Source of the DNA: Arthrobacter sp. Bi83
GTDB taxonomy: Bacteria; Actinomycetota; Actinomycetes; Actinomycetales; Micrococcaceae
DNA: 38,886 nucleotides
Assembly: GCF_918698095.1 (NCBI RefSeq)
Contig: NZ_CAKKLY010000048.1
Coordinates: 1-38,886, forward strand
Direction of reading: 5' to 3'
The notes beneath the pieces were generated by a model, which was not told the origin of the DNA, did not search any database, and saw nothing but the letters and a program-made list of their open reading frames with translations. The first letter of the stretch is position 1. Each line of letters begins with the position of its first letter. Below, piece by piece: positions 15,290 to 21,822 of the stretch. The position numbers were made by a program, and so were the translations under genes.

Positions 15290-15871
15290 TCACCGCTCTG
15301 AACTTGCCGCCGCCGGTTCAAAGGCCGGACGGGCAGGTTTGGGTTCGATGTACATACAGCGGGCTGTCCTTGATCCCAAAACTGTCTGAATCGTTCCCGT
15401 ACTCCAAGCCTTGCCGCCTCGCGACGTCGGGATGCCGTCCTGGGTCAATTGGCCGGCGATGGCGGCAATGGTCATGCCGTCTTGGCGCATTTTCACGATG
15501 CGCTGGATTATCTGGACATCCAGCGCGCGCGGGCGACCAACATGTTTCGTTTTTGCTACTTCGTCAAGCACTTTTCTCATCCTTTGGCTGGTCTCGCTGG
15601 GCTTTTCAGCCTTAGCTGTGACGTCCGATTGAACCAGTCCTTGGGAATGTCCGGCCGCCAGTACCTGTGTGAGAAGGTCGTGGTGCTCAACCGCAAATTT
15701 CAGCTGGCCAACGGACATCTCGAGTTTGGAACGAACATCCTGTGGCAACGTGACCATGCCTGATTCAACGTCTGACAAAAGGGTCCTCAATATGGAGATA
15801 GGGTCCTTCTCACGCCGTTGGCCGTGGCCGCTAGTTCGGGAGCGTCGCTCCGGAGGGTTTGCATTTGGCAA
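15290..15871 (-). CDS. Standalone recombinase-like DNA-binding protein
   Basis: Up to 193 residues. The C-terminal half, GRPRALDVQIIQRIVKMRQDG then MTIAAIAGQL and GIPTSRGGKAWSTGTIQTVL, is the helix-turn-helix that follows the catalytic domain in serine recombinases. No resolvase catalytic Ser domain is present, so it probably only binds DNA. The N-terminus is uncertain: the 15871 start is TTG, residues 4-22 are Arg-rich and read like an out-of-frame translation of a better frame beginning at ATG 15864 (MQTLRSDAPELAATANG), and that frame hits a stop. Either a 1-base frameshift lies near 15800 or the gene starts later, for example at ATG 15757. Confidence 0.55.
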   Translation of the reverse strand: MPNANPPERRSRTSGHGQRREKDPISILRTLLSDVESGMVTLPQDVRSKLEMSVGQLKFAVEHHDLLTQVLAAGHSQGLVQSDVTAKAEKPSETSQRMRKVLDEVAKTKHVGRPRALDVQIIQRIVKMRQDGMTIAAIAGQLTQDGIPTSRGGKAWSTGTIQTVLGSRTARCMYIEPKPARPAFEPAAASSER

Positions 15872-15938
15872 CTTTGGTTCTCTCTGTCGTGGGCGTATCG
15901 GATCAAGAAAATCCGCGAAAACACGGGATATTTGGGCA

Positions 15939-15972
15939 GTTACCGACGATAAGAGAGATTATCGTCGGTAAC
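15939..15972. promoter_or_regulatory. Perfect 14-bp inverted repeat, candidate operator
   Basis: GTTACCGACGATAA (15939-15952), spacer GAGAGA, TTATCGTCGGTAAC (15959-15972). No T-run follows on either side, so it is unlikely to be a terminator. It lies 68-101 bp upstream of the recombinase-like gene. Its core CGATA-N8-TATCG resembles CGATA-N6-TATCG in the control region next to the XRE repressor, so the same repressor may bind both. The flanking region 15873-16140 holds nothing else I can support. Confidence 0.5.
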
Positions 15973-16140
15973 GCGAAAACGGTGCGATAGGTCGAATTTA
16001 CATATGCCGAAGAGCCCCTTTAGTACATGTCCGGGGAGCCCAGCTCTCGTACGTAGTCGTTGCTCCGTCGCGGTCTCCCCCATGCTCGGATGAAAGAGTG
16101 CGTCATCCATAAGTGGGCGAATGGCATCGTTTATAACGGG

Positions 16141-16773
16141 CTAGGGGAGTGCTCCTAACCTGCGCGCTTGTCTCGCGAGTTGACGCTGCGCAAGAAACGA
16201 TGCGCCAGCAACGGCAGCGTCGGGGCCGAAGCCGAGACAATCAGCGCAAGTGCCGGATGGGTCGATGACGGAGGCTGGGCGGGATCGCTCGCAAACGGCG
16301 CAGAGGTTTTCTTTTGGGTTTCTAGTTTTAACTCCCACTGTGGCACCCCTTTTGGGACCCCCCAAAGGCGACTTTTGGGACCCGCCAGTTTGGGACCCCC
16401 CAATTTGAGACCTCTCAATTGGGGACCCCTCAAGCTGGGGGGCCTCAGATCGGGACTCCTCAGCGTGGGGAGGCGAGGTTTTTTGACTCATGGTTAGCCG
16501 GTATACCTTTGGTCGATTTCCAGCACGGAATTTGAGCGCAGCTTCCTGGTTTCCGTACTCCATGAGGCCGATAGCGGCGAGGTGCTTGATATGGCGTCGC
16601 ACCGAAGTTTCCCCGAAGCCCGTGTCCATCACCAGAGTTGCAATGCTCGGGTAGATGTTGTTGCCGTCCTTGTCGGCGTAGTTAGCCAAGGCTGTGAGCA
16701 TCCAGCGATGGCTGGGGTCTAGCTCAAAACGCTTTCCCATGTCCCGGGCCCAGGCTTGGGCCTCCCAGCTCAT
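16141..16773 (-). CDS. Winged-helix replication-initiator-like protein with zinc-ribbon-like tail
   Basis: A 210-residue protein. Residues about 20-75 form a winged helix-turn-helix (RWMLTALANYADKDGN, SIATLVMDTGFGETSVRR, LAAIGLMEYG), the arrangement of phage and element replication initiators (HTH_36 / RepO-N type). Residues 104-142 are a Gly/Ser/Gln/Pro pentapeptide-repeat linker (SQIGG, SQTGG) encoded by the 15-bp repeats listed separately. Residues 158-179 have CAVC...CADC, a possible zinc ribbon. The ATG at 16773 overlaps the stop of a 44-residue gene (ATGA). Position between excisionase and recombinase-like genes suits an integrative element replication gene; replication function is inference. 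Confidence 0.7.
   Translation of the reverse strand: MSWEAQAWARDMGKRFELDPSHRWMLTALANYADKDGNNIYPSIATLVMDTGFGETSVRRHIKHLAAIGLMEYGNQEAALKFRAGNRPKVYRLTMSQKTSPPHAEESRSEAPQLEGSPIERSQIGGSQTGGSQKSPLGGPKRGATVGVKTRNPKENLCAVCERSRPASVIDPSGTCADCLGFGPDAAVAGASFLAQRQLARQARRLGALP
16351..16464. repeat. 15-bp tandem array of imperfect palindromes inside the initiator-like gene
   Basis: A first unit TTTGGG-ACCC-CCCAAA (16351-16366) is a perfect 6-bp inverted repeat. Six more units follow at an exact 15-bp period from 16374 to 16464, for example TTTGGG-ACCC-CCCAAT (16389-16404) and TTTGAG-ACCT-CTCAAT (16404-16419). Most units keep inverted symmetry around an ACCC/ACCT centre although the arm bases change. They encode the five-residue repeats of the protein linker. 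The conserved symmetry suggests protein-binding iterons rather than mere low-complexity coding. Confidence 0.6.
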
Positions 16774-16904
16774 TTCTGGGCCATCCCGAGGAAGAAATTG
16801 CCGTGCACGGCAGGCAATGTTTGGTGACTGTTCGCCTTCGGATCGAACGCGATTGACAACGATTTCTTACTCGACTCGAGAACGGCAATGCTAGGCTCAG
16901 GCAT
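16770..16904 (-). CDS. Small hypothetical protein (44 aa) coupled to the initiator-like gene
   Basis: ATG at 16904, TGA at 16770-16772. The protein starts MPEPSIAVLESSKKSLSIAF and ends NFFLGMAQK. AAGGGA lies about 6 bases upstream of the ATG and the stop overlaps the ATG of the winged-helix gene (ATGA), so coupled translation is likely. No family recognised. A longer frame upstream to 17114 has no start with a ribosome site and is ignored. Confidence 0.55.
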   Translation of the reverse strand: MPEPSIAVLESSKKSLSIAFDPKANSHQTLPAVHGNFFLGMAQK

Positions 16905-16985
16905 GAGGTCCCTTGGATCTTGATCGGCTATTGGGCGCTTCCGGCGGATTGTTTGGCGACGACTCCGGGGGCGCCCTTTCTTTGC

Positions 16986-17006
16986 CTGCAGGCTGCAGGC
17001 TGCAGG
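16986..17006. repeat. Three direct copies of CTGCAGG
   Basis: CTGCAGG is repeated at 16986-16992, 16993-16999 and 17000-17006 with no gap, in the short space between the 44-residue gene and the excisionase-like gene. CTGCAG is itself palindromic. It may be a replication slippage product or a binding site. Confidence 0.5.
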
Positions 17007-17019
17007 ACTGGGCTGGCGG

Positions 17020-17223
17020 CTAGGCACTTGGGAGAGCTTGGCCGGTCTGCGAGCGAGTCTGTTCGTCGAGCCAGGCTTCCACGTCGCTGGCTCGGTACCG
17101 AACTCCGCCGCCAATCTTCACGAACTTGGGGCCGATGCCCTTGTAGCGCCACTGCGCTAGGGCGGGTGCAGTCTTGTGAAGTTTTGTTCCGAGCTCTGCT
17201 GCGGTAAGCAGTTCTGATTCCAT
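17020..17223 (-). CDS. Excisionase-like helix-turn-helix protein
   Basis: A 67-residue DNA-binding protein. LLTAAELGTKLHKTAPALAQ and WRYKGIGPKFVKIGGGVRYR followed by DVEAWLDEQ are the HTH and wing of AlpA/Xis-like (HTH_17, MerR superfamily) proteins, which bend DNA and direct an integrase towards excision. It lies divergently from the XRE repressor and integrase, as in many actinobacterial integrative elements. GAGAAAG about 8 bases upstream is a weak ribosome site. Standalone proteins of this type can also act as transcription activators. Confidence 0.85.
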   Translation of the reverse strand: MESELLTAAELGTKLHKTAPALAQWRYKGIGPKFVKIGGGVRYRASDVEAWLDEQTRSQTGQALPSA

Positions 17224-17355
17224 GGCCCGACTTTCTCTTATTCAGCGGTTTTCACGTCGTATTAGGGACGATAGTTTCTTATCGCGCGTGTTGTCAAAAT
17301 GGCGTGTATCGTTTCTTATATGGCGGAATATAAACAGCGTGTTCGAGGGCACGAC
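17224..17355. promoter_or_regulatory. Divergent control region between excisionase and XRE repressor/integrase
   Basis: On the plus strand TTGTCA (17291-17296), a 17-bp spacer and TCTTAT (17314-17319) form a plausible promoter for the repressor/integrase pair. The same TTGTCAA read on the minus strand gives TTGACA (17297-17292), with the inverted repeat CGATA-N6-TATCG (17269-17284) at the position of its -10. Binding of the repressor there would shut the leftward excisionase promoter. The half-sites recur in the palindrome at 15939-15972 and, singly, at 17308-17312. Confidence 0.5.
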
Positions 17356-17856
17356 ATGGGCCCAACCGGTGAAGCCGTAGCTCGGAATCTCAAGCGTTTA
17401 CGCGGCAGTCTGACGCTTCGGGAACTTCAGCGGAAGCTCAGAGATGTTGGGCATGAAATCTCCGCGAGCGGCCTTCAAAAAATCGAAGCTGGTGCGAGGC
17501 GCGTCGATGTAGACGACCTAATGGCTCTGGCAATTGCCTTAGGTGTCAATCCAAACGCGGTCCTATTGCCTTGGTCTTCGGATGAACCACTCGAAGTAAC
17601 CGGCGCCAAGGTCGGAGACCTGGTTTTGATGTGGGACTGGGCCGAAGGCGAATCCCCGATCGAGGGCAACCGTCAAGGCCTCGACCCGAACTACGACCGC
17701 AAAATCCGCCCCGCGGGTGTTGGGTCGCGGGTGCCCTCGAGCGACGCACCAATCAGCGACGAATTCAACTTGCGTTTGGCTGCGATCGGGGAAGACATAA
17801 AGGCCCTTATGGAGCAGGTAGGTATTGAAGGACGCTCCGCCGATGGCAACGATTGA
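17356..17856 (+). CDS. XRE-family helix-turn-helix repressor
   Basis: A 166-residue cytosolic DNA-binding protein. Residues about 5-65 form an XRE HTH (VARNLKRLRGSLTLRELQRK, ISASGLQKIEAGARR, VDDLMALAIALGV). The C-terminal part is acidic and without a recognised domain; no LexA-type protease motif is visible, so control by self-cleavage is unlikely. The ATG at 17356 follows CGAGGGC at a good distance and lies about 35 bp after the proposed -10; in-frame starts at 17299 and 17320 fall within the promoter. Its stop lies inside the integrase gene, so the two are cotranscribed. Probably the element's master repressor. Confidence 0.8.
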   Translation: MGPTGEAVARNLKRLRGSLTLRELQRKLRDVGHEISASGLQKIEAGARRVDVDDLMALAIALGVNPNAVLLPWSSDEPLEVTGAKVGDLVLMWDWAEGESPIEGNRQGLDPNYDRKIRPAGVGSRVPSSDAPISDEFNLRLAAIGEDIKALMEQVGIEGRSADGND

Positions 17857-18976
17857 GCCCTATCACACCACGGCGGGCCGGCGCTATCAGGTCCGGTATC
17901 GCAAGCCGGACCGGACCCAGACGAAGAAGCGGGGATTCCGTACCAAGCGAGACGCGGAGTTGTTCCTGGCGAGCGTGGAGGTCTCCAAGGCCCGCGGGGA
18001 GTTCATCGATGCTATGGCAGCCAAGGCACTCATTGGGCCGCTGGGAGCCGCGTGGCTGGCCCGTCAGACCCATCTGAAGCCATCCGCGTACCGGCCGCTA
18101 GAATCCGCTTGGAGAATCCACGTCCTGCCCGCATGGGGGAGTGTCGCCGTGGCCGATGTCCGGAAGACCGCTGTTCAGCAGTGGGTGTCCGAAATGACGC
18201 TCGGGGATCCGGGCGCGACGCCGGCGCGGAAGCCCAAAGGGGCCACTCTGGTAATCCGGGCCTACGGCGTGCTGGCATCTATCCTGGATGATGCCGTGAG
18301 CGATCGACGGACTCTCAGCAACCCCGCCCGGGGCGTGTCCCTACCCCGCAAGGTGAAAAAGCCTCACGTCTACCTCACCCATGAGCAGGTGCATGCACTG
18401 GCTGCTGCGAGCAAGTATCCGGGTTTGGTCCTCGTGCTCGCGTACTGCGGCATCCGGTGGGGTGAGGCAACGGCTCTGAGGGTCAAGCACCTGGATATGC
18501 TGCGCCGCCGGCTGATGATCGAGGAAAACGCCGTTCAGGTTGGCTCCGTGATCGAATTGGGCACCCCGAAAAACCACAAGAAGCGTACTGTGCCCTTCCC
18601 GCGATTCCTGGGGGAGCACCTGGCACGGCAATGTGAAGGCAAGGCGCGCGACGATCTGGTGTTCCCCGGCGAGAACGGGCACCACTTACGGCTGGCCAGA
18701 GTGCATGAGGACAACATGAGCTGGTTTGGCAGCGCAGTAAAGCGGACAGGTATTCCCCGAATCACACCTCACGACCTCCGGCACTCGGCCGCGAGCTTCG
18801 CCGTGTCGGCCGGCGCGAACGTGAAAGTGGTCCAAAAAATGCTCGGCCACAGCTCGGCAGCCATGACGCTGGACACGTACGCGGATCTGTTTGACGGGGA
18901 TCTGGACTCAGTTTCGGACGCTCTAGATCACGCCGTCTCTCTGGCGAATGTGCCCAAAATGTGCCCACCCGCCTAA
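17843..18976 (+). CDS. Tyrosine recombinase integrase
   Basis: A 377-residue site-specific recombinase. It has an N-terminal arm-binding domain (RYQVRYRKPDRTQTKKRGF), a SAM-like core-binding domain, and a catalytic domain with Arg in YCGIRWGEA, HDLRHS (His and second Arg), GHSSAAMT (His) and the nucleophile Tyr in LDTYADLF. All catalytic residues appear present, so it may be active. The ATG at 17843 overlaps the XRE stop by 14 bp. It ends 63 bp from the 3' end of the tRNA-Ser gene, the classic place for an integrase whose element entered at a tRNA 3' end. Confidence 0.93.
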   Translation: MATIEPYHTTAGRRYQVRYRKPDRTQTKKRGFRTKRDAELFLASVEVSKARGEFIDAMAAKALIGPLGAAWLARQTHLKPSAYRPLESAWRIHVLPAWGSVAVADVRKTAVQQWVSEMTLGDPGATPARKPKGATLVIRAYGVLASILDDAVSDRRTLSNPARGVSLPRKVKKPHVYLTHEQVHALAAASKYPGLVLVLAYCGIRWGEATALRVKHLDMLRRRLMIEENAVQVGSVIELGTPKNHKKRTVPFPRFLGEHLARQCEGKARDDLVFPGENGHHLRLARVHEDNMSWFGSAVKRTGIPRITPHDLRHSAASFAVSAGANVKVVQKMLGHSSAAMTLDTYADLFDGDLDSVSDALDHAVSLANVPKMCPPA

Positions 18977-18990
18977 TTCCGGGCAAAGCA

Positions 18991-19033
18991 AAAGGCCCTG
19001 CTTCCCTTGTAAACAAAGGGAAGCAGGGCCTTT
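18991..19033. terminator. Strong bidirectional terminator between integrase and tRNA-Ser
   Basis: An 18-bp perfect stem, AAAGGCCCTGCTTCCCTT (18991-19008) with AAGGGAAGCAGGGCCTTT (19016-19033), and a 7-base loop. The plus strand continues CTTATT; the minus strand continues TTTGCTTTGCCC. It can end both the integrase transcript and the tRNA transcript. Confidence 0.85.
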
Positions 19034-19038
19034 CTTAT

Positions 19039-19128
19039 TGGCGGTGACGGTGGGATTTGAACCCACGTTGGCTTTGACACCAAACAACATTTCGAGTGTT
19101 GCACCTTCGGCCGCTCGGACACGTCACC
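19039..19128 (-). tRNA. tRNA-Ser(CGA)
   Basis: Acceptor stem GGTGACG (5', ending at 19128) pairs with CGTCACC. The anticodon stem CAACA/TGTTG encloses the loop CTCGAAA with anticodon CGA, reading UCG. A long variable arm (GGTGTCAAAGCC) is typical of serine tRNA, and the T-arm is GTGGG-TTCAAAT-CCCAC. A discriminator G and an encoded CCA (19041-19039) follow. The gene is the likely attachment site of the integrative element to its left. Confidence 0.93.
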
Positions 19129-19239
19129 AACCTGTATAGGGTACCGGAGCAAGGCCTCCATCCCCAAAACGGCACTCTGCAGCGGTCTGCCAGGCGGGCC
19201 ACGCCGGGCCTCCTCTTCCCCGGAAACGCGGCCGGGCAC

Positions 19240-19245
19240 TAGATT
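19240..19245 (+). promoter_or_regulatory. -10-like TAGATT before the oxidoreductase gene
   Basis: TAGATT lies 10 bases before the ATG at 19256, with no convincing Shine-Dalgarno sequence between them. This spacing would give a leaderless or nearly leaderless transcript. Confidence 0.35.
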
Positions 19246-19255
19246 CATAAGCAAG

Positions 19256-20275
19256 ATGACTACTTCCCAGCAGACCGCACAAGCGACCTCATATTGGACC
19301 ACCGGCCCGGACCAGGGCGAGCTCCGCACCGAGGAGCTTCGCCGTCCTGGCCCCGATGAGGCTATGGTCCGAACCCTGTATTCGGGCATCAGCAAGGGCA
19401 CCGAACTCGTGGTGCACCGTGCCGCTGTTCCGCCCTGTGTGGCGGAGCAGATGCGCGCCCCGTACCAGGAGGGTTCCTTCCCCTCGCCGGTGAAGTTCGG
19501 CTACCTCTCCGTGGGAGTCGTGGAGGAGGGCCCGGAGAGCTGGGTCGGGCAGGCGGTGTTCTGCCTCCACCCGCACCAGGACCGGTACGTTGTTCCGGTT
19601 TCCGCGCTGACCCGTGTTCCCGACGCCGTCCCTCCCCGCCGGGCGGTGCTCACCGGCACCGTGGAAACCGCCGTCAACGCGCTGTGGGAGGCCGGGCCGA
19701 GGCTGGGCGACCGCATCGCGGTGATCGGCGCGGGACTGGTGGGGGGCATGGTGGCCACGCTGCTCCGCACGTTCCCCTTGGCGAGGCTCCAGCTTGTGGA
19801 CCTGGACCCGGCGCGCAAGGAGCTCGCCGATGCCCTGGGCGTGGACTTTGCCCACCCCGACGACGCCCTGCCGGACTGCGACATCGTCTTCCACTGCTCG
19901 GCCTCGGAGGGCGGCCTGGAACGCAGCCTCAAGCTCGTGGGCGACGAAGGCGAGATCATCGAGATGTCCTGGTACGCGGACCGCAAAGTCACCCTCCCAC
20001 TGGGGGAGGACTTCCACGCCCGCCGGCTGTCCATCCGCGCGAGCCAGGTGGGAGCCGTTGCGCGGGCCCGCCGCCACCGCCGCACCACCGCCGACCGGCT
20101 GGACCTTGCCGTGTCGCTGCTGGAGGACCCTGTCTTTGATGCCTTCCTGACCGGCGCCTCAGCATTCAGGGAGCTGCCCGAGGTCGTCCAGCGGCTCTCG
20201 GACGGCAGCCTGGATGCGCTGTGCCACGTCATTGACTACTCACGCAAGTACCCGTCAACCGAAACGAAGAGGTAA
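19256..20275 (+). CDS. Zinc-binding-dehydrogenase-type oxidoreductase (MDR family)
   Basis: A 339-residue medium-chain dehydrogenase. The N-terminal GroES-like part includes YSGISKGTELVVHR; the nucleotide-binding part has AVIGAGLVGGMVATLL followed by an acidic residue (VDLDPARKE), which favours NAD(H). The usual structural and catalytic zinc Cys residues are missing, so it is probably zinc-independent. The substrate is unknown. It is 3 bp from the pterin-synthase-like gene and close to a glycosyltransferase; the three look like one transcription unit. From here on codon use is very GC-rich, as expected for core chromosome. Confidence 0.82.
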   Translation: MTTSQQTAQATSYWTTGPDQGELRTEELRRPGPDEAMVRTLYSGISKGTELVVHRAAVPPCVAEQMRAPYQEGSFPSPVKFGYLSVGVVEEGPESWVGQAVFCLHPHQDRYVVPVSALTRVPDAVPPRRAVLTGTVETAVNALWEAGPRLGDRIAVIGAGLVGGMVATLLRTFPLARLQLVDLDPARKELADALGVDFAHPDDALPDCDIVFHCSASEGGLERSLKLVGDEGEIIEMSWYADRKVTLPLGEDFHARRLSIRASQVGAVARARRHRRTTADRLDLAVSLLEDPVFDAFLTGASAFRELPEVVQRLSDGSLDALCHVIDYSRKYPSTETKR

Positions 20276-20278
20276 CCA

Positions 20279-20677
20279 GTGTTCAGCCTGACCGTCCGAC
20301 GCCATTTCATGATCGCCCACAGCCTTCCCCGGGAGGCGTTCGGGCCCGCCCAGGCCCTGCACGGGGCAACCTTCGTGGCGGAGGTGACCTTCCGTCGTCG
20401 TTCGCTCAACGACGACGCCATCGTCCTGGACATCGGCGCCGCGGGCGGGATCATCGAAGAGGTCCTCGCGGGGCTCAACTACCGCAACCTGGACGACCAC
20501 CCGGACTTCGCCGGCAAACTGAGCACCACGGAGGCACTGGCCCAGTACATCGCCGAGGCCGTGGCGGATCAGCTGCGGGACGACACCGACGGCCGCGAGC
20601 TGTCCGGCCTGGACGTCACGCTGCGGGAAAACCCGGACGCCTGGGCCTCCTTCGCCCTCGACCTGTCCCGCGGCTAG
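20279..20677 (+). CDS. 6-pyruvoyl-tetrahydropterin synthase / QueD-like protein, divergent
   Basis: A 132-residue T-fold protein. The N-terminus FSLTVRRHFMIAHSLP and the helix with LSTTEALAQYIAEAVADQL match the PTPS/QueD family, which acts on dihydroneopterin triphosphate using zinc. Two key residues are changed: the canonical Cys-x3-HGH reads AQALHGA, so the nucleophilic Cys (position 24) and the third zinc His (position 30) are both Ala. The LDHxxLN motif reads LNYRNLDD. It probably catalyses a different reaction or only binds a pterin-like molecule. The GTG start is preceded by AAGAGG, and it lies between an oxidoreductase and a glycosyltransferase. Confidence 0.8.
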   Translation: MFSLTVRRHFMIAHSLPREAFGPAQALHGATFVAEVTFRRRSLNDDAIVLDIGAAGGIIEEVLAGLNYRNLDDHPDFAGKLSTTEALAQYIAEAVADQLRDDTDGRELSGLDVTLRENPDAWASFALDLSRG

Positions 20678-20684
20678 CTGCACC

Positions 20685-21818
20685 ATGCAACCCCGTCCGG
20701 CCGCCGTCCGGCTGCTCGTCCCCGGGAACATCCGCCACAATTCGGGCGGCAACGTCTATAACGCGGCACTGGCGCACGGACTCTCGCAGCTGGGCGTCAG
20801 CGTGGACGTGGAACCGGTGGGGGGCACCTGGCCGGTAGGCAGCAGTGAAGAACGACGGCGGCTGGCTGGCCTGCTGCGGTCCGGCACCGGTGACCCGGCC
20901 CGGGGATTATCGGCAGGGGGAACCGTGACGATCCTGGACGGGCTCGTCGCCTCCGGCGCCCCTGAAGCGCTGGAAGCGGCCGTCGCCGGCGGGCAACGCC
21001 CGTGGATCCTGCTGCACATGCCGCTGATCGACCATCCGGAACTGGAGATCCGCGCCCTCCGCGCTTCCGCCGGCGTGATCTGCACAAGCGGCTCTGCCGC
21101 GGCTGAGATCACCCGGCGTCACGGCGCCGCCCGCGTCCACGTGGCGCTGCCCGGAACCGAGAAAGCCGAGCCGGCCGCGGGTTCCGAGCCGCCGCACATT
21201 CTCTCCGTGGCCGCCTTGCTGCCGAACAAGGACCAGCTGCTCCTCCTCGGCGCCCTGGCCCAGGTGCAGGACCTGCCGTGGACGGCGGCGCTGGTCGGTT
21301 CTGATGAGGCGGACCCGGACTACGCGCGGGAAGTCAGGGCGGCGCTGGGCGGGTACGGGCTGGAGGGCCGCGTGCGGCTTGCCGGCGAACTGACGGGATC
21401 CGCGCTGGAAGAGCAGTGGCATGCGGCGGATCTAAGTCTGCTCGTGTCCAGGGTGGAGGCGTTCGGGATGGTGGTTACCGAGTCGCTCGCTCACGGCGTT
21501 CCCGTGGTGGTCCGCAGCGGCACGGGCGCCGTCGAAGCACTGAACCTGGGTGCCGTGAACCCGGATGCGCCGGAACGCGGCGGAATGCGGCTGCCGGGGG
21601 CCGCCGTCGTCCTCGACACAGACCCGGCACCACTCGAAGCGGTGCTGCGCAGCTGGCTCACCACGCCGGAGCTGCAAGCGCAGTGGCGCCAGGCGGCGCT
21701 CGCCGGACGGGACCGGCTTCCCGGCTGGCACGCGACCGCCCGGCACGTCCTGGAAATCATCGGCGGAACGGCTCCGGGGCCCGGCCATTCCTCGGACCGG
21801 CTTGCTAGTGGACAATGA
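20685..21818 (+). CDS. Glycosyltransferase family 4 (GT-B fold)
   Basis: A 377-residue cytosolic glycosyltransferase. The C-terminal donor-binding domain starts near HILSVAALLPNKDQLLLLGA and contains the E-x7-E motif EAFGMVVTE followed by SLAHGVPVVV and TGAVEAL, typical of GT4. The N-terminal acceptor domain has NSGGNVYNAALAHGL. The gene begins 7 bp after the pterin-synthase-like gene. Given its neighbours, the acceptor could be a pterin-type or other small molecule rather than a lipid or polysaccharide; that is inference. Confidence 0.85.
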   Translation: MQPRPAAVRLLVPGNIRHNSGGNVYNAALAHGLSQLGVSVDVEPVGGTWPVGSSEERRRLAGLLRSGTGDPARGLSAGGTVTILDGLVASGAPEALEAAVAGGQRPWILLHMPLIDHPELEIRALRASAGVICTSGSAAAEITRRHGAARVHVALPGTEKAEPAAGSEPPHILSVAALLPNKDQLLLLGALAQVQDLPWTAALVGSDEADPDYAREVRAALGGYGLEGRVRLAGELTGSALEEQWHAADLSLLVSRVEAFGMVVTESLAHGVPVVVRSGTGAVEALNLGAVNPDAPERGGMRLPGAAVVLDTDPAPLEAVLRSWLTTPELQAQWRQAALAGRDRLPGWHATARHVLEIIGGTAPGPGHSSDRLASGQ

Positions 21819-21822
21819 GCGC

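Noticed and set aside
12318..15292. Suppressed stop codons as a programmed recoding system
   Set aside because: The three stops are all different (TAA, TAG, TGA), have no shared downstream signal, and lie beside frameshifted remnants, so ordinary gene decay is the simpler reading.
15939..15972. Reading the palindrome as a terminator
   Set aside because: No T-run on either side and no gene ending close by in the right direction on the plus strand; the stem is not GC-rich at its base.
16351..16464. Reading the 15-bp repeats as a CRISPR array
   Set aside because: There are no unique spacers; the units abut with a constant 15-bp period and encode protein.
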